Shown one piece after another: positions 27,999-40,313 of a DNA stretch of 64,000 nt. How positions within the stretch are numbered: the first letter of the stretch is position 1; each line of letters opens with the position of its first letter. Both the position numbers and the translations under genes were made by a program. The stretch is from Nemopilema nomurai (lineage: Eukaryota > Cnidaria > Scyphozoa > Rhizostomeae > Rhizostomatidae): contig ML133430.1 of assembly GCA_003864495.1 (NCBI GenBank), positions 335,891 to 399,890 of the forward strand. Direction: 5' to 3'. The notes beneath the pieces are model-generated. The model had not been told where the DNA came from and did no database searches. It was given only the letters and a program-made list of their open reading frames with translations.

Positions 27999-30900
27999 CT
28001 AACCTTCTCCCGAGTCAGGTGTGTCCAACCTTTCTTGCGGAATATCTGTTGTGACGTCATCGATGGGCGATGGAGTTCGAGGTTCCACCTTGATGATGAC
28101 AGAGTGGGGCGAGTGAACATCCTGTTCATCCCACAAGATCACCTTGTCGGTGTCACAGTGCGGTGATGGTATGGGTGGTGGGGTTTTAGGGACCACCTTG
28201 AGAATCTCCTGGTCCCCATTGCAAAGCTCGTCCTCCGAGTGACCCTCTTCCCGCTGTGATGACGTGTACCGCTCCATCCCAGGGCTGCTTGAGTAACGCT
28301 CCTCCATTGATGCATCTGATAAATACGGCTCTGTTTTGAATATAGTGACTGGCGGAGGTGACACATCTATATCCGATTTTCTGTAGATATCTTTATCGAC
28401 AATAGTTGGCCTCCTTTGAATGTCAATGGACGTGCTATCGAGGTCAATCATAGTCTGTTTCGTACGGGCGCTTTGACTATAGCAATGTCCTATTCGTATC
28501 TGGGGCGTCCGGTCTTTCCTCCTGTGCTTCCAAACCTCCCTGTTCCCACTTGGCTTCCAAACCCCGCTATCTGAAAGGTACCTGTCACGTTCGTGTGATC
28601 TCCTAGATGGCAGAATGTCCCGCATCGACTTACTGCAACTGTCGACTCTGTCACCTTCAGGCTGATGACACTGTTCGCAGCCATGATCGCCACACTCCGA
28701 CCTTGACTCCGAGTACGTCTGAGCAGTGTATGGAATGGGACGGTCCCTTTCTAACTGTGGAGGCCTGTCACAAAAGACATTGAACTTAGATGACGCTTAA
28801 AGATAAGAAAGAAATCAAGCTAGAGAGCAGAGAAACCAGAGCGTTTCGGGGTTTTTTGCTCATATAAAACAACAAAGTTTAATTCTGCTCTAGAAGTTCT
28901 TCCTAAACAGTAGCTATTGAAGAACTTAATTTCAGACAGCATTCAACACATATTATAGCATTATACCATATTATACCATTACTCGATGATATTGCTTGAT
29001 AACAATTACAAAGAGAGAAAGTAGGCAACAATTCAGTGATTCATCATATCTCATGGCGTAACTTCTCTAAGAAATCGAGGAAAAAGAGCTGAAAGGGGGA
29101 TTAAATGAGGTGACTGTGATGTCATGAAGACATTATGAATGCAACCGTTTTCACAACGACAGTCCACAACATCAAAATACTCAGTCACTTGCAAACGTTT
29201 CCTTGCTATTGGGTATTGATTATTGAGGGCTGTACTTCGATATCGTAATAGGGCTGTATTTAGTGATAGGGCTGTACTTCCAAGAGGTTCAGCGCATTAG
29301 TTCTATTTTTCCATTCTTCATCCTAAGAAAGAACAGCCATTGTTTGACACCATTGAGTACCACAGGGATGTGCACCTGGTTCGCTGTTGTTTATTTATCG
29401 CCTACATATGTCAGATGTAATATCTCACATTCTAGGCCAGAGAGAATGCACATATAAACACTATTATAGTATGATTACATTTAAACACTTTTGATAGAGG
29501 AACGTACGGATTCCTTCTCAGATCGGCGCTAATGAGTAAAATTATATATGAATAAAAAAATTCTCGAGCGCGCACTAGCGAAGAATGACAACTAAAGATT
29601 TTTGAGTGGCAAAAAAACTTGGACTAACAGTTAGAGATATCTACAGCTCAACAACTATATTCCGAAATCAATTACAACGGCAGCAGATTGGCAGTGATTC
29701 AAGTTGAGCAGTTAATGATTCGCCAAGAAGAACAGTTAATGACAGTTATAGGAGCACGTTGCGTAGTTCAATCTTGTGTTTAAAAACTGCAATCGGCGAA
29801 AACTGGTGACACAGTTTCGTCGACAAAAGCAACAGTCACATGTGCAAATCTCGTTTTAGTCGATAGCTGTTTTAAGATTGTGAAAAACAAAACGGATTAC
29901 GCATGCAAATCGCAAATGAAAATGGGACAAGATAATGGTAATGGATTCATTTCCCATCAATGAGAATATTCCATTCTGATAGAATGACTGACAAAGAGCT
30001 CTGCTTTCCCAGGAAATCTCTACAAATGACCCAAAGGGTTCGCTTCTTACGAAACATGTAATAAAATCTCGCTAGTCAATGCTCGAAACGCTCGACTGCC
30101 TGCACAATAGACACCCCGCCGAATGATGTCCCACTCTCCTTTTGTATATAATAAGTCCATTGCTCTACCGTTTATCCAAAATAACATACCCTCCAGCTTT
30201 CAGCCCATATTTTAATATATTTGACTTACTTAATGAGAATTTTATCTAATCCTTCTTTGTGACAGGCGAAACACTTCCTACCCTGAAGATCATTTTCTTT
30301 TTCGCAATTAGAGAACATTTAAAACGTTTACTACAAGAAAATATACTGAAAATTGACAAAACTATGCATGGATGCATTTATTTCGTTCCTTATTTAATAG
30401 CCTGCTTACGTCACCATGTGACTGAGAATCGCTACTAACGATGAACTGTATTTCTCTCTTTCAAAACTGACTGTGTCTAATGCAATAGCCTTCCTAATAA
30501 AATTTAAAAAATTCACTGAAGCGCAAATCAAATCTATTAAACATCAAACCTCATTGAGCGGAGCTTTGAGTTATTTTTGATGCCATCTTGTTCTACGTGC
30601 TTTCTCTTTCTTTCGAGCTTTTACACTTCTACCTTCTTTGCAACTATCACATACTCGCAGTTTTCCTCTAGTCATTCTGACTAGGGTTCTTTTTCGGAGA
30701 TTCAAAGTAGGCCACTATCAGCACTCTAATTAACCCTAACATTCGCCAGGGGCTTGTAGAAAGCAACAGCATAAACTAAAAACAGTGCGTTTCAAATACA
30801 ACGACCATGAGTAAAAAGATTCCTCACGTTCCGTTTGAACGTTGCAATTTGGACCCTGTGCAATATGGAACGTTGCAATATGGACCCTAAGTTAGAAGGT

Positions 30901-33900
30901 ACCCTGTGCTTTTATGTCAACGACGCAGTTCTGCAAAACTTGAAAATGAGGCTATTGAGGTTCATTTTCCAAGCGAGACTAAGTAACCCACGGTGTCACC
31001 TCATCGCGGAAACGAGGTTAACCTTATCCGACTCAAGTATTCTTGCGTAACAAAACTTGAATGGACGCCGAATCGAGTGTCCCTTCTGCCTTTGCCCCGA
31101 TGAGTGGTTGCACTTCCAATTTGCTATTGCGTAAGACTCATGTAGGAAGATGAAGGTATATGTCACTGCAAAATTAAGACAGTGAAAATATCAATAGTGA
31201 AAATGGTATCCTACATTTATCCATTTAGAGATCCTCTCCATCTATCTGAATCTAGATTTTGCCAAGCTCTTTCCACTCCTTGGAGCACCTCCTCAAATGC
31301 TATCAATGATTAATTTTATTCATCATCAATCTCACTACACTCACTAATCTCACTATCATTTCCAGTTTTCGCTCAAACAATGCTATCCCATAGCCTAAAC
31401 CCCTGGTGAAAATACCATTGCTTAGTGCTCGTAAACAGCTTTTAAATTTTATTACTGAACGCCCTTTCTATTTATCCATTAACTGATATCAAAACCCTCT
31501 ACTACTAAACAGGGGCCTACCTTGACGATTTGGAGTGGGGAAGGGGAGTGAAACAGGTGAATTTACCGACCAATATTAAACTTTTCAATGTATAACTTTT
31601 CTTACAGTTATACATCCAGAATTTAAACGGTTTTATCAATATGATCATGTCAATTACCAGCAAATGAGATTCTTCCACGTGCTATCCTTAATGTTTCCTA
31701 CCACAAATTGTCCTTGAAATATACTGTTATATATATACTTCATAAAATCAAGATCTGCATCTACCGATAATCCATAATTTCCCCAACCATCCGCAAGATT
31801 TACCGACCAATTTTCAAAAGGTACGCCCCTGATAATAAACGCTGCATATAAAATGACCTCCACAGAAACCAATCAACACTTGCATGCGGTCATTTACTAA
31901 AAACCTGCGTGTAAATCCTTGGAGACCGAAGTAAATTCTGATGAATACAAATTTTTTATTGAATACGACGATTTCATGGTCTAGACTATTAATCCACTCA
32001 AAAGATTTATTTAATATTCTCTCATCCAAAAACAACTAGCTAATCTATCTTTAAAAATTTTTTCTTAATCAAATCTCATGTACAAGAATTGAATTTTGTA
32101 ATGAATGCTTCCTTCTATTAAATGACTTTGAATTATTCATCGGAAGAATTGTCATTTTTGTTGGCTGAAGCCAAAAATTTTGGATGAGAATCGCTTTGAA
32201 TTGCTTTGAAAAAGGAAATAAATAGACACAATATATTCACGAGGACGAAAATGTAGGATTTTAAAATTATACTAAAAGGAACTTGGAAAAATAAAACTAG
32301 AGCTTTTTAAAGAAGTGTATCTTAGTACGAAGTTACTAAAAACCTAGTTCTATCATACAAAATCTATAGATGGAAGGTTTGAAAAATTGAAATTAACCCC
32401 TGGGCATTGTTTATCTTAGAAAGGAAATAAACGAACCTCTGGACCTTTTGATCCCAAGCTACGAGAACAAGTGATAAAAAATTGGCTCCAAAGGGTATTG
32501 ACATCAACTTCTCTCTCATCTGTAACTAACTGTCAGGTACCACTGTTATAACTTTATAAGTGATTTTGGTGGAAGAAGGTCAATAAATTAGGGCTTTATG
32601 ATAGTGGAGCAAAAGGGGGTGAGGACAATGATACCATCGTGGGCGACATCTATAATAATTTCTAACATCCTTCTCTTAATGATTCCTTAAATGCTAAAGT
32701 CTAAAACCTATCCTCAGTCAACAATTTGCTACCTCAATACAATTTTGTTGATTTGCTTATGGTTCATCTATCAAATCATACAATCGTTGTCAAAGGAGCC
32801 AGTGGCATTTCTAAGGGGGGAGGGGGCATGGCCCCCTGAATATCTTTCAGCCCCTTCAATTTGCCCCCCCCACTTTTGTAAGAGGATCTTTGGTTATTGG
32901 TTAGTTTCTCCGCCCATATGATTTACATGTAGTTTTTTATATTGGATACTTAGGTATTCTTGTTAAACGCATGCATTAATTCTTCACTTCAAATTTTTTG
33001 AAAAGGTATGGATGAAAATGGCTTATAATGACTGTAAAATATTATTGTTCTAACTATTTGCTTCTCGGGATCATTGTTATTATTATTGTTGTTATGGTGA
33101 TGGTGGTGATGAGTATGATAATGATTATGATGATGATGATGATGACGATGGTGACAAAACGATATTGATCATGATTATTATTACTACTTAGTTACTCAAG
33201 CGTGGTAGCAGGAGACAGCCGATAAATATACGAAGTGCTAGCAAAGTCAATGATGTCAGAAATAACGGGAAGAAAATGTTTGTTGGCGACGAATTGACCA
33301 AGAAAGGCTCCAAACTAAAACTAGTAGGACTGCTTAGAAGAAGATAGTTTGAACCAGAGGCGTGCCGATGGGGAGCGTGGGGGGGGGGGGGGGCGTCATG
33401 CCCCAATGTCTCTAAAACAACAAGAACGTTGGTACGCATTGGGGAACTTTGGAACGTTAATGACGGACGCATTTGGAACTTTGGTAGAACGTTAATTAGG
33501 AACTTTGACCAAGATGGAGAAAAAGTCTGTCAAAAAGTGTAGTTTTTTCTGGACACCCTTGAAATCCAAAAGGTCTAGGCGTCTAGGCATATCCAGACAA
33601 GAGAATGGTACAACATCGTGTTTCAATTTGTCAAACCCATCCATGATCGGTTCGGTTCCATTAAATCCCGTTGAAACGCGAGATCTATCCGTAACTATTT
33701 TGGTACGGTTTTATTTAGAACCGCTCCCATGTAAACGCAGCCGCTTCCAGAGTAAATTTTGATTGTCAAAATAGAGGAGAAATTCCACTAAAAATAAGCG
33801 GGAAAAACAAGGCACAGAATCCGGTAATTAGGGAAAAATTTTTTTCCGTATGTACAGCATTGTGGAGATGTGAAATTAAAGGGATAAGCCCGATTCTACT

Positions 33901-35329
33901 GAACTGTAGTTTTGTATCGCGTCAAATGCGAAAGCATTGTGACAGCCTTGTAAAATCAGAGAACGGTCTATGCTTTCAACGCATGCAACAAATCCAAGCT
34001 ACATGATCGATCGTCGATTGAGTTAAACCTACAGAGGTATTCCCATTGTTTCAATAAAAAAATTCAGTGCTTCACTGTTGGAAATTTTATAAAGATTCGA
34101 GGTTCGAAATTCGAATCAACTTTTGGTAAAAACCAAAAAGCTTATCAAAAAGGAAATTTAGGCAAGGAAATTTTTTTTGAAGATAATACAGGTAAATATA
34201 CTTTTTAGCCGGAAAAGCTCCTTTCCTCCTCAGAGACAAATTGCTTACGTGTATAATCCAATTAATAATGAAGGGAAAATTATCAAGTTCTTGAACGATT
34301 TTGTCAAGACTTGGCCAATTTAACTACATAAGTGCAAAGTAGCTGCCATTTTCCGCCGTCTGAACATGATTGAAAAATTTCAAACACACTGTTATGAACG
34401 AATTTAATCCAGTGACATGAGAAACATTGAGTCAATTTGGTGATTCAGTTTTTATCACACTGCCTCTCGTAAATTGTGGTTTTCGAAGCCGAGTCCAGTG
34501 GGAATAGCTTTATGAACAAGCTGAATTTTTGCATTTGTGACGTCATAAATCATTTTTCGAATCTCTCGTTGTACGATCTTTCACCCAAAGGGTTTTTTCT
34601 GCACCCACAACACGTACAAACATTAACGTTAAACCGACTGACCTGTAAAAGCAGGGTTCAAACAGCACGTAATTGCTCATGAAACGCGTAACAAACTTGG
34701 ATACACAACTACTGCTTTCAGCCGACGATAATGTATTTCAAATGAAGGGATCACTATTTATAGAATATTCGAGCTTTGGCTTCGACGGTAAGAGTACAGC
34801 AATTCAATTTGGTTAATTGCATCCGCATTCAAGCAAAACGAAATTGAATTTCGCGGTGATCGCAAATTACGAGAGGTTTAATAAACAAAAATTTCCTTGA
34901 ATTTTCCTACACTAACGCATCGGCCATTATGAGTATAAAATTAGATCACGCCTTCTGAGGCAGTAACGGTTGCACCGCGACACCTTGTCTCCCAATGGAG
35001 CAATACAACAATAAAACACGATGGCTTATCTACAGAAATTCATAACACTTTGACCGCGTTCAGTGTACTTACGGGGTTTTGGCATGACACGAGCGACAGA
35101 ACAAGGCGTGAACTTCGAGCAAGTGCAGTGCAAAGTCACCATTCCGTGAGTTAGAATACTTCCACGCCTTCTGTATTTGCCAGTCTAGGAAGGCGCGGGC
35201 GAGGTAGACCTTGGTCTCGTCTCGCCTTCTGTATGACTTATACCGACTTTCTTTCGCACTTTCGCCATACAGCAGTGGTCTTCCCCGCCGTGAAATCGGC
35301 TTGTGCAACTCGTCATCTTCGAGCGCCAT
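27999..35329 (-). CDS. Unrecognised protein gene, at least two exons, acidic and Ser/Pro-rich
   Basis: Exon 1 is 35073-35329 and starts with ATG (MALEDDELHKPISRRGRP). Exon 2 starts at 28764 and runs to a donor at 28004 or to the TAG at 27999-28001. The two join in phase: ACC CC|G CCT CCA. The product is at least 339 residues. Residues 38-75 (DETKVYLARAFLDWQIQKAW to FALHLLEVHALF) look like a compact helical module with a W and a LL pair. HALFCRSCHAKTPPP and CGDHGCEQCH give Cys/His clusters that might bind metal. The rest is disordered, with TP/SP sites and two similar segments, TIFKTEPYLSDAS and VIIKVEPRTPSP, whose IFKTEP and IKVEP cores resemble SUMO-acceptor psi-K-x-E sites. That suggests a nuclear regulator, by inference only. 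I cannot name the family. Confidence 0.7.
33061..33180. repeat. Imperfect trinucleotide microsatellite (ATT/GTT then GAT/ATG type)
   Basis: The block starts as TTATTATTATTGTTGTTATG and becomes GATGATGATGATGATGACGA with interruptions. It lies within the intron of the unrecognised minus-strand gene. Confidence 0.85.
33379..33393. repeat. Poly-G tract
   Basis: A run of 15 G residues on the plus strand in the same intron. It sits next to GCGTCATGCCCC, so it may mark the edge of an old repeat. No boundary could be set. Confidence 0.85.
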
Positions 35330-38300
35330 ATTTACCTGTCGAATAGTGGTTTTGTGAGACTCATTGGACCTGAGATTAATCTAGTTCGTGAAGCATCAAG
35401 CAGGTTCTAGACATCTGTCCGGTCCTTTGTTTTATGAGACCCACAAAACTTTTGAATAAGAAAACCATCATAGAGGCCGCGATGGCTTTAGGACAAAGGA
35501 AGAACAAAAGAGGTGCGGAGAATGACGCCATATGCTCGACCGCATAGTGTAGAAACAATGTGAATTTTCGCGCCCTGTTGAGCAAATGAGAAGTTGTGAA
35601 AAGCTGAATAGAAAACAGACAGTTGAGCAATAAAACTGTACAAAAGGTACGAAAACATCTAAGCGATGGAAAGAAACCGAAATAAACGTTCACTTGCTTT
35701 GGAATTATGCACGACAACAATGGAAGAAAGAAGTGATCTAACACGCGCATTCCTTTCGCCATTGTGAGCCGCAACAGAACATCGTAAACAAAATGAGCTT
35801 GTTATGTGTTCAGGAAGCTCTAGGTGCTGTGAAATTGAATGGTTATCTGAGCAACGCTTTATTTTGCAAAGCAGCCGATTGATTATGCAGAAGATACAAA
35901 AGTCAATTCGATGAGATTCCTGTCTTTGATCAAATATTTCAGAAGTAACAGGCGTGAAAATGTTTGCTCCTCCGCATACACTTCCCAAGAAATCGCAATG
36001 TCAGTGGGGTCAACTGTTCACAGTTGTTGCAATACGGTTATAGAGGCAGGATTAAGGTCCAACATGCTATTGCAAAACTTTTTCCCAAATCCGTTTAAAA
36101 AGTGTTTGATTAGAATTTGCGCGACCATGGAAGGAAATGCATGCGAAAATTTTTTTCCGATGATTAATAATCTTCCACGCGGGAAGTTCATTAATAAAGC
36201 ATCATGCATTAATGCCTTGCGTGGGTATTTTTGCCTGTTGGCAAATCCGCTATATTTGATTTTGCAAAAAAGCTTCGAGCTAGTTTCAGTAAAAATTAAC
36301 GCACTGCAATAGTGGTAGGGAGGGAGGTGAAAAATGTATCGTTCGGGGGGCGTCCACTGCTTCATGGCTACCCACATGATTGCGGTGAGGATTTCTATGA
36401 AATTATTCCTTTATGCAAACAGTATAAGAAACAGGCACCCTCTGCTGAAGGTTCAAACATCTGTCCAAAGGCTTAAAGCAAAGAAAACACAATATAAATT
36501 TTAGATACCCCAGAACTCAAAATAAATTATAGATACCCTAAAAGCAAATACCTTCAAGTTCGATTAAATGTGGTATGACTGTTCAAGAACTAAGTATAAT
36601 AATCATTGACAACTTCATTCTTAAAGATTTTATTATATATGTACAATAGTAAAAGTCAAGCAGAAAACTTAGTATTCATGATATAGCGAAAAAATGACAT
36701 AATTGTATTGGCTTAAGTATAGGACAAGCTTATAAATAACAGGTGGCCCCTAATCATTATCATCTGAAGCAGGATTCGACTTTTTTGACCGTGAAAACAT
36801 GAATCGGCGTAATTTCGTGAATCGATAATTTCCGTGCGAGGATTCACGACAGCTCTCTCTCCAAGGGGTGGGGGGTTGTTGGGTACTTGTAAAACTTTGA
36901 TAGGAATGCCAGTGCCATTTTTGGATTTGAAATTTACGAAAATTTCATTCTTCACTAAGCACCAAACTTCCAGAAAGAAAACTTGCCCGTATTTCCATCG
37001 AGTTTTAAATTCCAACACAAATCAGGTTAATGTGAACGTGAAAGCTAAACAACTTTGCGCGAAAACGTGAATTTGAGCGTGTACGTGGATTGCGTCGTGA
37101 ATTCGTGATTCAAACCCCCGTGATTTAATGAGGGGTCCGCTAACAGGAGAACGAGTCATTGTTTCATAACTTTGTATATCAAATTGATGAAAAATTAAAC
37201 ATTGTCGTGGTGATAAGCTACCTATTCCATCGACAAAAAAAATTAACTCTCTCCAGATTTCAACTCTTATATGCCCGAAATGAAACTTGAATGTTGATTC
37301 CTGATCCATACCTGTATGATCATTTGCAAAGGAAGACATTGATTTTGCACTTTACAGAAGCGTCTACTTCAGAAGTTTGGGCCTATAAATGTAGTTAACA
37401 TTTGTACCTTCGGGTTAAAAGGGAGCAGCGCTTTATTCTACCATACTAGGGACGCTTACAGCTGGAAGGATGCCATATGAGCAGCTCCTCCTCATGATCT
37501 CAGTAGCATAACACAGTTCTTTCATGTTGCTATTGCTTTGCCACAGTATAAATGCCTTTGCCTCCCCCACCTGCCCTGAAGTCATGCAGGCGCCCTCACA
37601 GGCACCCCTCCATAGAACAGTGACTTGTATGTAATTTTGCAGTGACTTCGCATCAAGTAAATTTATGCTTTGAACTTGGCCATGTTTCCACACTGAAGAT
37701 CTTTGATAGTGCCTGATGTTTTAATAATTCAATGTCTATCTCAGATATTAATTCTATTTTGATTTCATCGTTAACAGATAACTTCATGGCACAAATAAGG
37801 AGGAATGAGACTGATTGAGACTTATCGTGTTGACTTGCCTTTGTGAAGGTTTGCGAAGTGTGCCAGTAAAGTAATTCAGGATTGAGACATATTTCCGATT
37901 CTTTTTGCTGAAATCAATATCGTGTCAAATGAATTTCGCGTGATTTTTCTTCCCAGACATGAATCCAAGGATAGATTTTGTTAAGTTATAGGCAGGCACG
38001 CGATTCGAGTGCTTTACGCAACTTCGCCAATTGGCCTTGGGAACTTTTTGGCAACGGCCAGTACCTTTAGTTACACCCACAAATGGAATGAATAAAATTT
38101 GAGATCTAGGGGGCGTGCCTCAGTTACAAAACTATTGCATTTTTTTTTAAAAATGTTGAACAATATCTAATGATTTGTTTTAAATCGTCAGGTTGTATGT
38201 AAAGGAATCAAGACCAATCCTGCAGACATATAAAGCAACAAGCATGCTAATTTTGAAAGAGGTGATTATAAGAGCCATGCTACAATGTAAAAGTCTGGTC

Positions 38301-40313
38301 AGCATTTAAAAACTCTTAAAGCAAAGCCCCTTAGCCGATTGGAGCCCCCAGAAGCATCTCAATGCCAAGGAACTGTTCTGTTCTGTTCTGTTCTAAATCA
38401 ATAAATCCAAGGTGCAATGTTTAGTTTGGATTATGCACGAAAAGTCAACGAAGGCATACAAAATATGAAAGGCGAACAGTATTTTACAGGTTGAACTGTT
38501 TGTAGGTCTTGATCTGAGTCTGCTAACACTTAATCGAAGGGTCCAGCGATTGTTAGAATCGATATTTTTGTCATCAATTCTAGCTTTAGCAAACGGAGAA
38601 TCGACCCTATTTGATGTTGCGAATTGAACATAGTAAACCATTTTTGAAGACTTCTTCAAGGATCGATAAAGGTAAGAATGTCAAAGGACAAAGAGAAGAC
38701 AAGCTTAACCGTTGACTGGAAACAGTAGCGGCGCCATGAGGGGACTGGGGCGACTCTCACCAGGATCGATTTGGTGATTTGTCTATATTCGAGGAGAAAA
38801 TATTATGGAAGTGAGGTCTTTGTAGCGTACTGTGATTCTCCCAGAAACTGCATGGTATTTCAATCATTGAGAAGGGCGTTCCCTATTATTTTGTAACGTT
38901 TTAGGGGTGTGTTAGTTAGTTGTGTTGCGTGCAGTGTCTCTGATTGATCTTAGTCTTGTTTGAAATCGATTGGAGATACGTTGTTATGTTACTACGCTGT
39001 TGTCTTACTTGGTATAGGCCTTTGGGCCTAAGCATGCCATCTTCCTCCACGCTACCAAAGAACCCAGGTCCATTAAAATTTAAAAGAGCATGGTCCTAAA
39101 GGAATTACGTGGCTAACGCCGCCACTGACTGGGCCGCCGAACTTTAGCTGTGTCAACAAAATAGAAACAGTGCAGCGAAGAGATATCCATTGCTTGAGAC
39201 AAAGCTGTATCTTTTACGCTAAAATTTCTAATTTTCTGCTTCAAGTAGCCCCTAGGGTTGATAAGCTTGATTTTCAACAGACTGTCACTAGCTATGGTCT
39301 CGATTTAAGCAAAGCCAAGTCCACTGGCTCAAGTTCCATGCTACTTTATTCAAAGCCTTAAAGATGATTGACTTTTTAGGTACCATAAGATACATTAAAT
39401 TCTATGAACCTAACCGTTAGGCGAAGCATCACCTTTTTGCCTTAGGGTGTGTTTTCACTATCTTGACTTTTTTTATCAGGAATCAGAGGTGAAAATTATA
39501 GTAAAGTAGGAAAGTATTGGAAAAATTATACTATTGACACAAGCTATTGTTAGTTGAAGAAACCAAATTGGATAGTCTCTTCACGCATGCACTGTACATG
39601 GATGAGATGTGAAGACCATAATTTTGGTAAAAAATTATTTCACCTTCAATCAGCCACATTTGTTTTGACAGTACCACAATCAGACCAAAGGAATCTTTTG
39701 GCATTATTGCATTGAAGAGGATGAGTACTTTACTCATTTAAAAAACACAAGATATTTAATAGGATTAGGGATCTCCTAACTAGAACCTCGATAAATCAAG
39801 GACCTTGGAAGTCTTTAGGAAACAATCGCATGGCTTCCCAAAAAGAGGCTCTCTGCACCGAATCGAGTTATGCGTTCCATCATGGCTGCCAAAGAACTTG
39901 GCATGTAATGATTAGTCAGCTTGTTACAAGTTAATCTTCAGCAATTGCGTCGCGAAAAGTGTAAGAACCAGATCTGCTCTATAAAGTTTCGAAGCAAAGA
40001 AGATTCTAGTATAATTTCATTTCCTTCTTTTGTTTATTTGGCTTGCGGATATAGATGCATCAAACTGTGAACTAATTTCCTGTGACTTTGTTTTGTGCTT
40101 GGTCATATTTGAGTAAAGTAGAAAGTTCGCTGGTTTCAGAAGTTTGTAGCTATTAAACGTTCAAAATGGCAGTTGATGGCTGACAAGATGAATGTGTATT
40201 GATGAGTTTTGTTTGTGAGCACTATCCGTTCAACACATTGCCAAGGCTGCCCAGGAAGAAATCAAAGGGATCGTCGATTAACAAAAGAGTTGTTATTCAG
40301 TTGAAGACAAAAG
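35330..40313. other. Head-to-head spacer between the unrecognised gene and PSME4
   Basis: The two genes start about 5 kb apart on opposite strands, so both promoters should lie here. The sequence is AT-rich. A tandem of TTCTG units at 38373-38394 directly precedes TTCTAAATCAATAAAT. Open frames of 100-133 codons at 35376-36377 occur on both strands over the same bases and look like chance. I recognise no further gene and no clear TATA or initiator element. Confidence 0.55.
38373..38394. repeat. Short (TTCTG)n tandem repeat
   Basis: Four to five pentamer units follow GCCAAGGAAC and are followed by AAATCAATAAAT. Short tandem tails of this kind are common at the 3' ends of non-LTR retroelements, but no coding remnant is visible upstream. 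Confidence 0.75.

Larger units (their letters stand above)
28765..35072 (-). other. 6.3-kb intron of the unrecognised gene
   Basis: Mostly AT-rich unique sequence. It includes a (GAT)-type microsatellite around 33060-33160, a 15-G run at 33379-33393, and at 32815-32880 a short GC-rich patch with alternating G and C runs. That patch resembles the debris of old marine-invertebrate transposons. I saw no exon with a believable splice context. Confidence 0.6.

Noticed and set aside
34095..34130. GGTTCGAAATTCGAATC resembling a tRNA T-arm
   Set aside because: No matching acceptor stem, anticodon arm or D-arm around it.
35376..36377. Overlapping 109-133-codon open frames on both strands
   Set aside because: They cover the same bases on opposite strands, show no family motifs and have no splice partners. 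Chance frames in the spacer are the simplest reading.
36735..37140. Possible transposon with weak inverted ends (GTGGCCCCTAAT and GGACCCCTCATTA)
   Set aside because: Only about 12 of 16 end bases match and no target duplication could be found.
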